Of a stretch of 64,000 nt of DNA, positions 47,610-59,120 are shown piece after piece (positions within the stretch are counted from its first letter, which is position 1; the number at the start of each line of letters is the position of its first letter). The DNA is from an uncultured Thiotrichaceae bacterium (GTDB taxonomy: Bacteria > Pseudomonadota > Gammaproteobacteria > Thiotrichales > Thiotrichaceae). The notes under the pieces were generated by a model. That model saw only the letters and a list, made by a program, of their open reading frames with translations, did not search any database and had not been told where the DNA came from. The stretch spans positions 16,064 to 80,063 of the forward strand of contig CACVAY010000117.1 in the NCBI GenBank assembly GCA_902727985.1, in the 5' to 3' direction. The translations under genes and the position numbers were made by a program.

Positions 47610-48323
47610 CTACTCGCTCTTACTCGAATGCCGACTCAGCAATGAGACAAATTCTTCTCGAAAATTCTCATAAGCAACGCTGAGTCGATCAACTGAATCA
47701 CTAAATTTATTGTAAGCAATGAGTGCTGGAATCGCTGCAAAAAGACCTAATGCTGTTGCAATTAATGCTTCTGCAATACCGGGGGCAACCACTGCTAAGG
47801 TGGCTTGTTTCATATGTGCAATGGAGAGAAAAGAACTCATAATCCCCCACACCGTGCCAAATAAGCCAACATAAGGACTAGTCGAGGCAACCGTCGCAAG
47901 GAAGGTAAGGTTTTGTTCGTACTTATCCAACTCACGAGATTCTGCAATTCGCATTGCTCTGTGTGCCGAGTCCAAGACTCCACCATCGACTTTCTTATGA
48001 CGAGTGAGTGATCTCGTGAATTCCTCATAGCCATCGAAGAAAATCCGATCAATCCCTGTATGAGGTCGGTGATTCTTCATATTGTCATGCAAACTCTTGA
48101 GTGAGATACCGCTCCAGAAACGATCCTCAAAGCGTTTGGTATGGATCGTTGCACTTTTGAGTTGCTGATATTTGATGATCATCACTGCCCATGATGCAAT
48201 GGAGGCAAGAACTAGCAAAGCCATAACAACCTGAACGACAGGGCTGGCATCAATAATCAGTTTGAGTATAGAAAAATCAGTTTGCACGCTTATTGCTCGC
48301 TTTATTAGCCCTTGCGTCGACAA
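47610..48323 (-). CDS. tolQ: Tol-Pal protein TolQ
   Basis: MotA/TolQ/ExbB family: STSPYVGLFGTVWGIMSSF...VAPGIAEALIATALGLFAAIPAL. Confidence 0.95.
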   Translation of the reverse strand: MSTQGLIKRAISVQTDFSILKLIIDASPVVQVVMALLVLASIASWAVMIIKYQQLKSATIHTKRFEDRFWSGISLKSLHDNMKNHRPHTGIDRIFFDGYEEFTRSLTRHKKVDGGVLDSAHRAMRIAESRELDKYEQNLTFLATVASTSPYVGLFGTVWGIMSSFLSIAHMKQATLAVVAPGIAEALIATALGLFAAIPALIAYNKFSDSVDRLSVAYENFREEFVSLLSRHSSKSE

Positions 48324-48353
48324 CTCATCCTTAAAAACTCCCTGTGTTAATAG

Positions 48354-48764
48354 TTAGAGTTTATCGATAATGCTCATGGGTATTCTGGTTGGTTTAAATC
48401 TGTCAGCACTCACACACACAATACTTACGTCAGCAGTGGTCAATAAGTCCCGCTGTTCTTGCTCCACCAAAAAAACGTCTTGATGACAGATAAATTGTGA
48501 TTTGCCTTTTTCTGTGACCATAGAAGTCACACAAAGTTGCTGATTAAATTTTGCAGGCTTTAGATATTGAATATTGATCGCACGTACTACAAAGAGAATA
48601 CCAAGCTCGTCACGTAAATGATCTTGCTCATAGCCAAGATCACGTAACCACTCCGTTCGCGCACGCTCCATAAAATTCAAATAATTGGAATGATAAACAA
48701 CTTGTCCTGCATCGGTATCTTCGTAGTAAACACGAACAGGAAATTCGAAAACTGATTCACTCAT
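48354..48764 (-). CDS. ybgC: Tol-Pal-associated acyl-CoA thioesterase YbgC
   Basis: [33 protein letters not shown]. Start at MSESV overlaps the ruvB stop by 4 bp (ATGA). Confidence 0.93.
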   Translation of the reverse strand: MSESVFEFPVRVYYEDTDAGQVVYHSNYLNFMERARTEWLRDLGYEQDHLRDELGILFVVRAINIQYLKPAKFNQQLCVTSMVTEKGKSQFICHQDVFLVEQEQRDLLTTADVSIVCVSADRFKPTRIPMSIIDKL

Positions 48765-49792
48765 GATGGGAGGGCACCTCCATCTTTCGATGGTTGATAA
48801 CGCATACCAAAGTGCTCCCAAGCTCTTCTTGACGCCATTCTTCCTCGTGTTGTCCGTGTCATGAATCCTTGTTGGATGAGGAAGGGTTCGAGTACATCTT
48901 CAATGGTGCCACGCTCTTCACCAATTGCTGCTGCCAAGCTATCTACTCCGACAGGGCCGCCGTCAAATTTTTCGATAATGGCCAATAACAGACGTCGATC
49001 CATATGATCAAAGCCTAGCTGGTCTACATTCAACATATTCAGTGCCTGATCAGCCACGTCCCCTGTGATATGACCATCTGCTCGTACTTGCGCAAAATCA
49101 CGAACTCGGCGCAACAAACGATTAGCGATTCTTGGCGTGCCACGAGAACGCTTGGCAATTTCCCTTGCACCTGCCTCATCAATCGATACTTTCAAGATGG
49201 TCGCTGAGCGTGAAACAATATAGGTAAGATCTTCAACATTGTAGAACTCAAGACGCTGGACGATACCAAAACGGTCTCGCAATGGCGAGGTCAGCAATCC
49301 AGCACGGGTGGTTGCGCCGATTAAAGTAAACGGCGGCAAATCGAGCTTGATCGAACGAGCAGCTGGCCCTTCGCCGATCATAATATCGAGCTGAAAATCT
49401 TCCATGGCAGGATAGAGAATTTCTTCCACTACTGGACTCAAACGATGGATCTCATCAACGAACAACACATCATGTGGTTCAAGATTTGTTAGTAGTGCCG
49501 CTAGATCTCCAGCCTTCTCCAAAACTGGCCCTGAAGTTTGACGCATATTCGCATTCATTTCTTGGGCAATAATGTGGGAAAGCGTGGTCTTACCCAAACC
49601 TGGAGGACCAAAAATTAAAACATGATCAAGGGCTTCAGAACGCGCAGTTGCCGCCTCGATGAAGATTTCCATCTGGTCACGCACAACAGGCTGACCAATA
49701 TAATCTGCTAAACGCTTTGGGCGGATTTGTTCTTCATTATTGAACTCATCAGACGTGGCTGATGCCGTTATAATTCGATCCTCCTCACTCAT
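48761..49792 (-). CDS. ruvB: Holliday junction helicase RuvB
   Basis: [34 protein letters not shown], motifs typical of RuvB. Confidence 0.97.
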   Translation of the reverse strand: MSEEDRIITASATSDEFNNEEQIRPKRLADYIGQPVVRDQMEIFIEAATARSEALDHVLIFGPPGLGKTTLSHIIAQEMNANMRQTSGPVLEKAGDLAALLTNLEPHDVLFVDEIHRLSPVVEEILYPAMEDFQLDIMIGEGPAARSIKLDLPPFTLIGATTRAGLLTSPLRDRFGIVQRLEFYNVEDLTYIVSRSATILKVSIDEAGAREIAKRSRGTPRIANRLLRRVRDFAQVRADGHITGDVADQALNMLNVDQLGFDHMDRRLLLAIIEKFDGGPVGVDSLAAAIGEERGTIEDVLEPFLIQQGFMTRTTRGRMASRRAWEHFGMRYQPSKDGGALPS

Positions 49793-50391
49793 TTAAGACT
49801 CGCTTTCAAAGCAGAACGAATGATCTCTTCAACATTACTCGAGTCTTGTCCTTTACCTGCTACCATGCGATTAGCCTGTACAGGCTTATAACCCAGAGCA
49901 ATCAATGCATTGGCTGCCTCCTCTTCAACAAGCGCAGGACTGTGCACCGCCGTTGCTGATGCCACAGGCATTTCAGTACCCATCTCGATTTTAGGCAAAC
50001 GATCCCGCATTTCAATGATTAGACGCTCAGCTGTTTTCTTACCAACCCCTGGCAGTTTTGTGAGCCCCGTCACATCGCCTGCCTGCACACACTGCTGGAA
50101 CTCGTTGACATTCATCCCTGACACTATCGCCAGTGCCATTTTAGGGCCAACACCATTTACCTTGAGTAATAGCCGAAACAGACTACGCTCGGCTTCTGAG
50201 CTAAAGGCATACAAGATCTGCGCATCTTCTCGAACCACAAAATGGGTAAAGAGGGTCGTTTCAGCATCGACTTCTGGCAATTCACCAAATGTTGTCATGG
50301 ATGCTTGCAGTTCATAGCCGATACCATTCACATCGAGCATCAACTCGGGTGGCTTTTTATAAACTATCGTGCCGCGCAATCGACCTATCAT
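49789..50391 (-). CDS. ruvA: Holliday junction protein RuvA
   Basis: [48 protein letters not shown]. Confidence 0.97.
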   Translation of the reverse strand: MIGRLRGTIVYKKPPELMLDVNGIGYELQASMTTFGELPEVDAETTLFTHFVVREDAQILYAFSSEAERSLFRLLLKVNGVGPKMALAIVSGMNVNEFQQCVQAGDVTGLTKLPGVGKKTAERLIIEMRDRLPKIEMGTEMPVASATAVHSPALVEEEAANALIALGYKPVQANRMVAGKGQDSSNVEEIIRSALKASLK

Positions 50392-50895
50392 TTATTTTCC
50401 TTGTTCCGCTATTTGGATTTTCTTTTGAAATGCCCATGTATGAGCATGGCACAACGCCACACCCAAAGCATCAGCACGATCTTCTTGAAGTTCGCCAGAC
50501 AAATTTAAGAGTATTTTTGTCATGTGTTGAACTTGACTTTTATCCGCCGCGCCTTTTCCAACCACGGCCTGTTTCACTTCGCGAGGGGTATATTCTGCCA
50601 CCTCAAGACCATTCATGACACCTGCGCATATCGCTGCGCCACGAGCCTGCCCCAACTTCAACGCAGAACTTGGGTTTTTTGAAACAAATACGTTTTCGAT
50701 CGCCATTTGGACAGGCTGATATTCCAAAATCACGGTTTGTAAGCCTGCAAAAATCTTGCCTAAGCGTTCGGGAAAAGGCGCACTACCGAGTTTTAGAACT
50801 CCACTGTGTATATGGCGACTATGTTGCCCATTGCTTTCGATAATACCAAACCCAGTAAAACGCGAACCTGGATCAATGCCTAGAATGATTGCCAC
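50392..50895 (-). CDS. ruvC: Holliday junction resolvase RuvC
   Basis: ILGIDPGSRFTGFGII, AIENVFVSKNPSSALKLGQARGA. Confidence 0.97.
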   Translation of the reverse strand: MAIILGIDPGSRFTGFGIIESNGQHSRHIHSGVLKLGSAPFPERLGKIFAGLQTVILEYQPVQMAIENVFVSKNPSSALKLGQARGAAICAGVMNGLEVAEYTPREVKQAVVGKGAADKSQVQHMTKILLNLSGELQEDRADALGVALCHAHTWAFQKKIQIAEQGK

Positions 50896-51039
50896 TATAG
50901 TTACCTATCCATTTATTATGCGTCTTTTCATTATTTGAATATAGCCCTCAGACTTCACTCAGAAAATTGCACCAAGGGATTGAACAATATAAATCGAATG
51001 ACGAATAAGCAAGCCATATGTACTTAGGTAAGGGAGTTA

Positions 51040-51789
51040 TTAGCCAAGTGACGCCATGACCTCTTCAGAAATATCAGCATTCGAGTAGACTTGTCGAACA
51101 TCATCCAAATCTTCCAAAGCATCGACCAAACGCAATAACTTCTCAGCACCATCAGCATCTAGCGGAGATAGATTATCAGCACGCATGGTGACTTCGCCTT
51201 CATCCGTATCAAAACCTGCTTCTTCCAGGGCATTATTGACCGCCAGGAATTCAGCCGCCGAACAAATCACTTCAAAATTACCGTCATCATCCACTGCCAC
51301 ATCGTCCGCACCCGCATCCAATGCCACCTCCATCAGATTATCTTCATCAACATCATCACCATATGGGAAAACGCCGATTTCATTGAACATATATGACACC
51401 GAGCCATCTGTACCCAAGTTGCCACCGGCTTTTGAGAAAGCATGACGTACTTCTGACACGGTACGATTCCGATTATCCGTTTCCGTATCCACCATCACAG
51501 CAACACCGCCAGGGCCATAGCCTTCGTAGCGAATTTCGAAAAAGTCTTCACCATCCAACTCTCCTGCACCACGTTTAGCATTACGCTCAATCGTTTCTTT
51601 GGGCATATTAGATGCTAGCGCTTTATCAATGGCTAAACGTAAACGTGGGCTAGCACTCGGGTCAGATGTCTTTCCTTCACGCGCCGCAACCGTTATTTCA
51701 CGAATAATTTTCGTCCAAACTTTTGCACGTTTCTTATCTACTGCGGCTTTTTTGTGTTTTATATTCGCCCACTTACTATGTCCTGCCAT
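51040..51789 (-). CDS. yebC: YebC/PmpR family protein
   Basis: MAGHSKWANIKHKKAAVDKKRAKVWTKIIREI. Confidence 0.97.
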   Translation of the reverse strand: MAGHSKWANIKHKKAAVDKKRAKVWTKIIREITVAAREGKTSDPSASPRLRLAIDKALASNMPKETIERNAKRGAGELDGEDFFEIRYEGYGPGGVAVMVDTETDNRNRTVSEVRHAFSKAGGNLGTDGSVSYMFNEIGVFPYGDDVDEDNLMEVALDAGADDVAVDDDGNFEVICSAAEFLAVNNALEEAGFDTDEGEVTMRADNLSPLDADGAEKLLRLVDALEDLDDVRQVYSNADISEEVMASLG

Positions 51790-52045
51790 AATTTTTTCTC
51801 AAATACATTAACTGAATAGAATGGCGAGATACTAGCACAGACTTCTAGGCTCAACACCTCATGACACGGTATTTATGAGGAGCTGTGGGCTTAACAAAAT
51901 CACTGATGGCCCTTCTCTCACCAGATTCTTTTCATTGACTGATGAATTGCCTATCAAAGAATTTTCACCACTCTCATCATAAATTCTGAATTAAGCACAA
52001 CAAACATTTGTGCTAACATGCGCCGAAATTAATCGGAGAAAAAGT

Positions 52046-52327
52046 ATGGCAAAAGCAACTGCACGTCACATCCTGGTGGCAACTGAAGACAAATGTAATG
52101 AACTAAAGCAGCAAATCGTTGACGGTGCTGATTTTGGTAAAATCGCTCAAGACAACTCAAGCTGTCCATCGGGTGGCCGTGGCGGTGACTTAGGTTCTTT
52201 TGGACCAGGCCAAATGGTGCCTGAATTTGATCAAGTCGTATTCAGTGCCCCCATTAATGAAGTGCAAGGCCCTGTTCAAACCCAATTTGGCTTTCATCTT
52301 TTAGAAGTAACAAGTCGCGAAGACTAA
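52046..52327 (+). CDS. Parvulin-type peptidyl-prolyl isomerase
   Basis: ATARHILVATEDKCNELKQQI...DNSSCPSGGRGGDLGSFGPGQMVPEFDQVVF; ggag Shine-Dalgarno just upstream of the internal ATG. Confidence 0.93.
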   Translation: MAKATARHILVATEDKCNELKQQIVDGADFGKIAQDNSSCPSGGRGGDLGSFGPGQMVPEFDQVVFSAPINEVQGPVQTQFGFHLLEVTSRED

Positions 52328-52344
52328 GCAATATGCATTATTCC

Positions 52345-52370
52345 GTGAGCATTGAAGCTTCAATGCTCAC
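52345..52370. terminator. Perfect 26-nt palindrome between convergent genes
   Basis: GTGAGCATTGAAGCTTCAATGCTCAC; no clear T-tract. Confidence 0.6.
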
Positions 52371-52390
52371 CTCTCCTCCATGCTGACATC

Positions 52391-55300
52391 CTAGTTACTT
52401 TCAATTTCATAGATAAAATCAATCCCCTGATCTTCACCTGATTCTGCTTCTAATGACCATTTTGAACTGATCGTGTAATCCACGGCAATTTTGTGGAATG
52501 TATCAAATAGGCCTGTGATATAGCGAATATATAACCTAGGCCCCAGGCGTTTTCCCAGCTGTAATTTATTCTGTTTATAATCACCATAGGTAATAATATT
52601 CACGTCATCTAAGCCGACCGATCCTCCAATACGATTCAGTAAAGAGCTGCCGCTATTGATACCCAATGTACGCACAGCTTGTACTAATAATTGCGCCTCA
52701 TCACCAGACGTTTCTGAGAGGCTTTGTCCCGTCAATAAGTAACTCAGTGCATCATCTTCTGGTTGCGGTGGGTCAGAGAAAATCGAGGACTTTGGACTCT
52801 GCAATGTTCCAGCCAAATTGAGTCCAACTTTTATATCGTTCACACTCCGTGTTGCACGAATATCCAAACCTGGATTACCAATGGGGCCATTGAAAACCAG
52901 CACGCCTTGTTCAATTTCCATACTTTGACCATAGGCTCGGTATTGACCATCAATAATACTGAGCGAACCTCTTGAAAGAATCGTGCCTTTGTTTTGAGTG
53001 ACGAAGAAATTCCCTTGCAAATGACTTTTCAGACCGAAACCTGAAAAGGTAATCGGCTTGCCCAGGGTAATCCTGACATTGGGCAAAATTCTTATGGGAT
53101 GTTTTGATTTAGCTTTTTCTTCTTGGCCTTTGATAATAACATCTTCCGATTCATAGACCGCGCCCTTGGGTATCTCATCCAATTTAATTGTGGTTTTCGG
53201 CACATGTAATGTACCACTCACTTTAACCAGGCGAGGGGTCGCGTTAATCTTAAGCGAAGGTGATACGTAAGATTGTACTTCAAGGGTATTCATAAAGAGC
53301 AGGTCTTTACCTTGTAAATTGAGATCTGCCGTCCAATCATTTAACCGTTTTATATTCAGGACGCCATCAACATTCAACACGCCAGCTCCTGCTCGCAAGC
53401 TTCCTGTAATTTTGGCTTTATCTCTACTTTGGCTATTCACTTGGATATTCATATCAGAAAGCTTCGTTCCTGTATCAGGTATCACAAAACTTCCTTTTTT
53501 GAGTTCAGAGTTAAGGCTAATGGCTGGATTGTGTAATGCGCCCTTCACATGTAAAACGCTAGATAAACTACCTTGAAAATTGGTAAGGTCTGGGAAAAAC
53601 TCTTGTAACCAAGCCAAGTTTTTCATGTCTAGAATAAAGGTATTATCAATATTGGGGGAATGTACATTCCCGTTTAATGAAATAACGCCTTCTGACTGTA
53701 AACGCCCCCTTCCTTCAAAAACAAGTTGCGACTGACTACTGATCTTTTTACCTTGTAAATTCAGTTTAATACTACCCTGCTTGTAATGAAAATAGTCCAT
53801 TTCACCATCCGACCGTTTTACGCCAACGCGATTATCGGGCAAGGATAAATTCACCGAACCAAACACGCCTTCTGATGTTTGCTTTACATCGAATATCCCG
53901 AACATCATACCAGGCAAATCCAAAGCATCCGGAAGCCATGGTTTAAACTGTTTTAAGGGCAGGGCTTTTAAACGCCCTTTTCCACTAAGACCAACGCCTT
54001 TTTGCCATGACAGAGTGGAACAACCATTTCCTCTACTATTGCTAGTCACACATATGTCACTACTTCGAACGGCGTTAGTTGTAACTTCAATCCGGCTAGG
54101 CTTTTGTAATCGCCAATCTCCTGTTGCCGTGTTCTTAAGGCTTGCTGTATTGATACTGCCACGCCAGCGATCGTCGAACCAACCACCCCGCGCTTTTAGC
54201 TGTAAGTCCCCGAGAGAGCTTTTCGCATTTAAGCTCAGATTGTGCTTATCGATACTCCCTTCACCTGTCAGTTTCGCTGTGGAGATAGCTTGATTAACCA
54301 GTTGTACGTGTTTTAGCTCACCCAACAAGCCTACTTGTTGGTCTTTCACATCAAAGCTTATATTCGCTTTTTGACTGGAAAATTTGGGAGCCTTGAAATT
54401 GCTTAGTTGAACCTTGCCTTTGCCTGAAAACGTCTCAACCGATTTTCCCGCCCCTGTCATTTTGACTATCGCTTGGTCAAACGATAGATCTTCAAAGGCT
54501 AAAGTATTGAGATCAGCATCGATATAACCTGAGACTTCAGAGTCCCGTAACTTGCCATCAAAATCGAGTTCTGCAAAATCAAGATTTAGCTCTCCAGCCC
54601 GCAATCCACGAACACTGAGTGTACCTTTTGCATCTGGCGCAAAGGTTGTTCCTGACAACTCACCCTTTCCAACAATTAATCCCGCATAATCAGGCAAAAC
54701 CTGGGACATATCACGGGCATCAATATCCCATTTAAAATAAAAAGGTTCGGTGATTTGCCCATCCAGTTTCAGCTGGTTAATACCAGATTTTGCATTAAAA
54801 TTATGTAAGCTTAACAGGCTATTTTTGAGTCTGATTTTTCCTGATGATTGCAAAGGATGGCCTGCAATTTCACCATTCAACGATAAAAAGTCATTATCAA
54901 AATACCAACGCTTCTTCGTAAAATCGTAACCTCCTTTCGTCTTGAGGTCTGTATCAAGATTAGATTCGACTAGCTTGGGAATCCTTGATAGGTCCACATG
55001 TTTACCTGAAACATTCGCGTCCCAGGTAAATCCCTTAAACCAGCCTAAATTCACCTGTCCCGTTAAATCTCCTGATTTATTGTTGAGATCCACATCTGAC
55101 AAAATTAAGCCATCGTAATCCCCTTCAAGCTTGAGCTTAACCTCACTCTTGCCTAGTATGCGCTCTTTCCACAGAAAGGATGTTTCAGCTTTATAGTTCG
55201 TCCATGTCCCTGATATTTTTGCATCCCCCGAAAACTGCCCCGTTACAATATGCGAATACTGTACTTTGCCATGCCCTTGCATCGCATGTGGCTGCATAAA

Positions 55301-55888
55301 ATCAACGGATACATCATCCAGCCATACTCCCATTGGATATTGTCTTATTTGGGGCTTTGCTGATACTTTTTGCGCCTGTAAAAAACTATCCACAATGGCA
55401 ACCTCATGGACGTTCATATCAGAAATCGAAAATACCTCCTTATTTTTTCGATTGTAGATATGCAGACTTCCTAGCGTGACATAATCCGCAGACAAGTCCA
55501 CTGGAAATGGGATATTCGGAATCTTGATATTGTAGGTCGTCTTTGCAGGCACTGGTTTTTTTCGAGGTAATAAACGTATCTCAAGCCTTTCTGCGGAAAG
55601 CCTTTTTATATTGAAACGTTTTTTTTGATAGGGCACCTGTGCAAGCTTGAGTTTGATATTATCCAAAGCGATACGATGACGTTGATTCTCCCAAACTAAC
55701 TGCTGCAAATGTAGACCCTTTATCAGGTTTCCTTTAACACCTTCAATATGCAAACCAAAATTGGCATAATTTACCAATGACACTAACGATTTGGCACCAA
55801 TGTTTGTGATCAACACGGTCACTAGCAACGCCAGCAACAATGCTGCAATTAATAGAAAATCTGCCAGCCGATGATGCGTATTCCTCAT
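52391..55888 (-). CDS. tamB: Translocation and assembly module subunit TamB
   Basis: Single N-terminal TM, beta-rich AsmA/TamB-like body, C-terminal SDPPQPEDDALSYLLTGQSL...ITGLFDTFHKIAVDYTISSKWSLEAESGEDQGIDFIYEIE. Confidence 0.93.
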   Translation of the reverse strand: MRNTHHRLADFLLIAALLLALLVTVLITNIGAKSLVSLVNYANFGLHIEGVKGNLIKGLHLQQLVWENQRHRIALDNIKLKLAQVPYQKKRFNIKRLSAERLEIRLLPRKKPVPAKTTYNIKIPNIPFPVDLSADYVTLGSLHIYNRKNKEVFSISDMNVHEVAIVDSFLQAQKVSAKPQIRQYPMGVWLDDVSVDFMQPHAMQGHGKVQYSHIVTGQFSGDAKISGTWTNYKAETSFLWKERILGKSEVKLKLEGDYDGLILSDVDLNNKSGDLTGQVNLGWFKGFTWDANVSGKHVDLSRIPKLVESNLDTDLKTKGGYDFTKKRWYFDNDFLSLNGEIAGHPLQSSGKIRLKNSLLSLHNFNAKSGINQLKLDGQITEPFYFKWDIDARDMSQVLPDYAGLIVGKGELSGTTFAPDAKGTLSVRGLRAGELNLDFAELDFDGKLRDSEVSGYIDADLNTLAFEDLSFDQAIVKMTGAGKSVETFSGKGKVQLSNFKAPKFSSQKANISFDVKDQQVGLLGELKHVQLVNQAISTAKLTGEGSIDKHNLSLNAKSSLGDLQLKARGGWFDDRWRGSINTASLKNTATGDWRLQKPSRIEVTTNAVRSSDICVTSNSRGNGCSTLSWQKGVGLSGKGRLKALPLKQFKPWLPDALDLPGMMFGIFDVKQTSEGVFGSVNLSLPDNRVGVKRSDGEMDYFHYKQGSIKLNLQGKKISSQSQLVFEGRGRLQSEGVISLNGNVHSPNIDNTFILDMKNLAWLQEFFPDLTNFQGSLSSVLHVKGALHNPAISLNSELKKGSFVIPDTGTKLSDMNIQVNSQSRDKAKITGSLRAGAGVLNVDGVLNIKRLNDWTADLNLQGKDLLFMNTLEVQSYVSPSLKINATPRLVKVSGTLHVPKTTIKLDEIPKGAVYESEDVIIKGQEEKAKSKHPIRILPNVRITLGKPITFSGFGLKSHLQGNFFVTQNKGTILSRGSLSIIDGQYRAYGQSMEIEQGVLVFNGPIGNPGLDIRATRSVNDIKVGLNLAGTLQSPKSSIFSDPPQPEDDALSYLLTGQSLSETSGDEAQLLVQAVRTLGINSGSSLLNRIGGSVGLDDVNIITYGDYKQNKLQLGKRLGPRLYIRYITGLFDTFHKIAVDYTISSKWSLEAESGEDQGIDFIYEIESN

Positions 55889-57669
55889 AGATCAGGGCCA
55901 ATACTCAGATGAAGATGCAGATCTGACGTATCATCATGAGGCACAGCAAAATCGACTCTCACCGCACCGATTGGGGAACGCCAACGTATACCTGCTCCCA
56001 CGCCTAATTTAAGCGTGGTATCTTGAGTTTGATCAAATGCATTGCCTGTATCGGCAAAGATGGCGGCACTCCATTTATCTTGGATGGGGTGTTCATATTC
56101 AAGGCTGGTTTCCAGCAAATTTCGACCACCGATGACATTGCCATCATCATTCACTTCGCCTAAGGATTCATAGTTGAAACCACGGACACTATTGATGCCT
56201 CCAGCAAAAAAGCGTAGATCTTTCGGTAAATCATCTAATTCATCACCAAATGTTTTACCCAGTTCTATGCGAGTAATCAGTCGCCCTTCTCCTATCTTCT
56301 TTACCTTTTTCCCATGTAGAGACACGCTGAAAACGGAAGCGTCACTCAGTACTTTATCAAGCGCACCTTCTGCTTCAAAACGTATTCGCCAGCCATCATC
56401 TGGAAAAAGGACTTTATCCGCTTTAACCTTTGAGTATTTCACTCCTGCCAACGTTAACCGTGACTTTGTCGCAGACTCTCCAAGCACTGTCGTTCGGTCA
56501 TCAAGGTAACTCAGAGACAGCGTTCGCTTCCAATCACTGTCTCGCAGGCTTGTCGATACAATCCCAACACGAAAGTTTTCACTTTCGACATCATCATTAT
56601 TCTCCTGCTTGTAGCTTGCCGTATAAAACAGGTTGTTTCTGTCCGGATCATCTTTGGGAACGGTTAACTGTGTTTTCAGTTCATTAATACGTTGTGATAA
56701 GCCAACCTCGATATTGAGCCTACGACCCGATGACCCCGTCCAACGTCGCTCCATACTTGCTTTTGAACGTAATCCGGTATCCGTTCCGTAACCTAAACGA
56801 AGTTTATACCCATTCCTCTTTCGTTCTTTTAAGGTAATCACTATAGGGATGGCCTGTTGTTTCGCGGCCTCATATTTAGCCGCTACGCTGACCATTGCGT
56901 AATAACCGCTGTTTTGCAATAACTGTTGCTGACGTATCATCTCCGCTGAACTGAAATACTCTCCTTCTTTTATCACCACAAAACGTCTTAGGTATTTATC
57001 CTCGAGAATTTTCTGCGCTACCGAAATATTTCCATAGCGAAAGCGTTTACCTGTCACAAAGGTCATGTTGATTTCGGCACTGTTATTCTGCAAATCCAGA
57101 ATAATCTGTTTTGTTTGAAACCTCGCATCCAGATATCCTCTCTGTTGTGCCATTTCCAAAAGATTATTTTTATAGTCGGTATAGATTTTATGATTAAGAA
57201 TATCGTTCTTTTGGTAGGGTGATTTCTGGAAAACAGCCATCAATTGCTCATCTTGACGCCCCTCTCCGACTATTTCAATACGTTGTTTTTTGATCCTGAC
57301 GGGAGGCCCAGGCACTATCTTCGCAGTCACCTTCCAGCATGTTTCATCATTGATAAACGTGATGCGATTGCTTGATTGGTAGTAGCCCAATGCACGTTCT
57401 GCACGTTTTAACTTATTTTGAAGTGCCCTTTGAAATTTACCCATCGTTTCGAGGTCTGCCCAACAAGGTGGACGATACGCTGGCAAGCGAGCAATAATGT
57501 TTTTCTCTAAGGAGCCCCGTGCACCATCGATATTAATATTGAGCTTTGTTAACAAGGCTTCTTCCTCCGCCCAAGCTTCACCGATAGTCAAAGCCAAACA
57601 AACACCAACGATTCGTAACAACAAACCTATATCACGCTTATTTTTCGAAACTCCAACGAAGCATTGCAT
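55885..57669 (-). CDS. tamA: Translocation and assembly module subunit TamA
   Basis: POTRA-like domains plus Omp85 barrel (FFAGGINSVRGFNYESLG, GVGAGIRWRSPIGAVRVDFA); upstream of tamB with a 4-bp overlap. Confidence 0.93.
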   Translation of the reverse strand: MQCFVGVSKNKRDIGLLLRIVGVCLALTIGEAWAEEEALLTKLNINIDGARGSLEKNIIARLPAYRPPCWADLETMGKFQRALQNKLKRAERALGYYQSSNRITFINDETCWKVTAKIVPGPPVRIKKQRIEIVGEGRQDEQLMAVFQKSPYQKNDILNHKIYTDYKNNLLEMAQQRGYLDARFQTKQIILDLQNNSAEINMTFVTGKRFRYGNISVAQKILEDKYLRRFVVIKEGEYFSSAEMIRQQQLLQNSGYYAMVSVAAKYEAAKQQAIPIVITLKERKRNGYKLRLGYGTDTGLRSKASMERRWTGSSGRRLNIEVGLSQRINELKTQLTVPKDDPDRNNLFYTASYKQENNDDVESENFRVGIVSTSLRDSDWKRTLSLSYLDDRTTVLGESATKSRLTLAGVKYSKVKADKVLFPDDGWRIRFEAEGALDKVLSDASVFSVSLHGKKVKKIGEGRLITRIELGKTFGDELDDLPKDLRFFAGGINSVRGFNYESLGEVNDDGNVIGGRNLLETSLEYEHPIQDKWSAAIFADTGNAFDQTQDTTLKLGVGAGIRWRSPIGAVRVDFAVPHDDTSDLHLHLSIGPDL

Positions 57670-59077
57670 CCTGAATTCTGGAACCTCTTCCTCCACCAAT
57701 TTTGGGGCCATTATGATGTATGACAACGGCGAGCCATTTTCCTTTTCGAGTCAGCATATAACCCGCAATCGCTTTTGAATTTCTTAGTGTCCCCGTCTTC
57801 ATATGGGAGCGCCCACGTTGATCACCTTTGCGAAAACGTTTGACCATGGTTCCATCAAGACCAGATAGTGCCAGTGAAGACATAAACTCGGGCATAAAAG
57901 GGTCATTCCAAGCCTTCTGTAATAACTGCATATGTTGTCGTGTTGTTATGCGCGCGATCCTTGAGAGACCTGATCCATTGTCGATGATAATACCTTGATG
58001 ATCAATGTTATTCTCTTCAAGCACATCCAGTATTGCTGTTCGCCCTTTCTCCAGCGTTCCGGGCGCTCCATACTTCTTCGCACCGAGCGTTAATAAGAGC
58101 TGACGCGTCATAACGTTGTTACTCCATTTATTGATTACTCTAATCTGGTCTCCCAAACTGTCAGAGTAGTACGTATGGAAGCGTTTATCTGACTGCGTAA
58201 CTTTTCCTTTTTTTAACGTACCTGTGAGCTCCCCTCCCATACCTCTCCAGAAATCTCGGAAGCCATTATAGGCATGCTCATCAGCCTCAGAAATAGCCCG
58301 CAAAATATATTGTTGCCCGCACTGTGCTGAATAGCTTCCAGCAATTATTACTTTATTCTTCGTGCGTGAAATTGTTGGTCGATGATGCTTACGGGCGCAT
58401 CGCTTACTCGAATATTTGACACGGTTGGTATAACTGTATTCTGGAATCCATGGATAAGGAATGATATCAATACGCTTTTCTTCTTTATCTGGACGAAATA
58501 ATAAACGCGTTGCCTGAAAGTTATACATTAAGGCAGAAGGTATTGCGTTATAGGTTCTAAAAGGCCGGTTATCAAATTTACCTGGGTCAGTTTTAGGAAT
58601 ATCAAAATAGCTGTTATCGATAATGATATTACCCGTAATCTTTTTTAATCCTCTATCACGAATACCTTGGACAAACTTCCAATATTTTTCATGAATAAGA
58701 AAAGGATCTCCATAACCTTTAAGTATAAGATCACCCTTTAATACGCCACTTTTGATCGAGCCACGTATCCAGGCTTCGGTCTTCCAAGAGTAATTTGGCT
58801 TTAACGTTTTTAGGGCAGCATAGGTTGTCAACAACTTCATGGTTGACGCTGGATTACGCGAAACATCAATATTATGCGAAATTAAGGATTTCCCTGAACT
58901 TAACTCTTTGACTGATACGCTTAGGTTTTTATTCGGAATCTTATGTTTTTTTAGAAGCTGGCGAACCTCTTCCGGTAATGCTCCGGCACTATCTGAGGAG
59001 CCCTTTGCAATCGCATACGAAGAAACAATAAATGTGAGGAGCAGGTAGAACCCCATCGTTCTTATGAAAAAACTCAA
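57638..59077 (-). CDS. dacB: D-alanyl-D-alanine carboxypeptidase/endopeptidase (PBP4 family)
   Basis: NPASTMKLLTTYAAL (SxxK), NGSGLSRIARIT (SGL), HMKTGTLRNSKAIAGY (KTG). Confidence 0.92.
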   Translation of the reverse strand: MSFFIRTMGFYLLLTFIVSSYAIAKGSSDSAGALPEEVRQLLKKHKIPNKNLSVSVKELSSGKSLISHNIDVSRNPASTMKLLTTYAALKTLKPNYSWKTEAWIRGSIKSGVLKGDLILKGYGDPFLIHEKYWKFVQGIRDRGLKKITGNIIIDNSYFDIPKTDPGKFDNRPFRTYNAIPSALMYNFQATRLLFRPDKEEKRIDIIPYPWIPEYSYTNRVKYSSKRCARKHHRPTISRTKNKVIIAGSYSAQCGQQYILRAISEADEHAYNGFRDFWRGMGGELTGTLKKGKVTQSDKRFHTYYSDSLGDQIRVINKWSNNVMTRQLLLTLGAKKYGAPGTLEKGRTAILDVLEENNIDHQGIIIDNGSGLSRIARITTRQHMQLLQKAWNDPFMPEFMSSLALSGLDGTMVKRFRKGDQRGRSHMKTGTLRNSKAIAGYMLTRKGKWLAVVIHHNGPKIGGGRGSRIQDAMLRWSFEK

Positions 59078-59120
59078 AATAGCAGCCCATTATTTTTTAT
59101 TAGATATTTTAGGTTTTATG

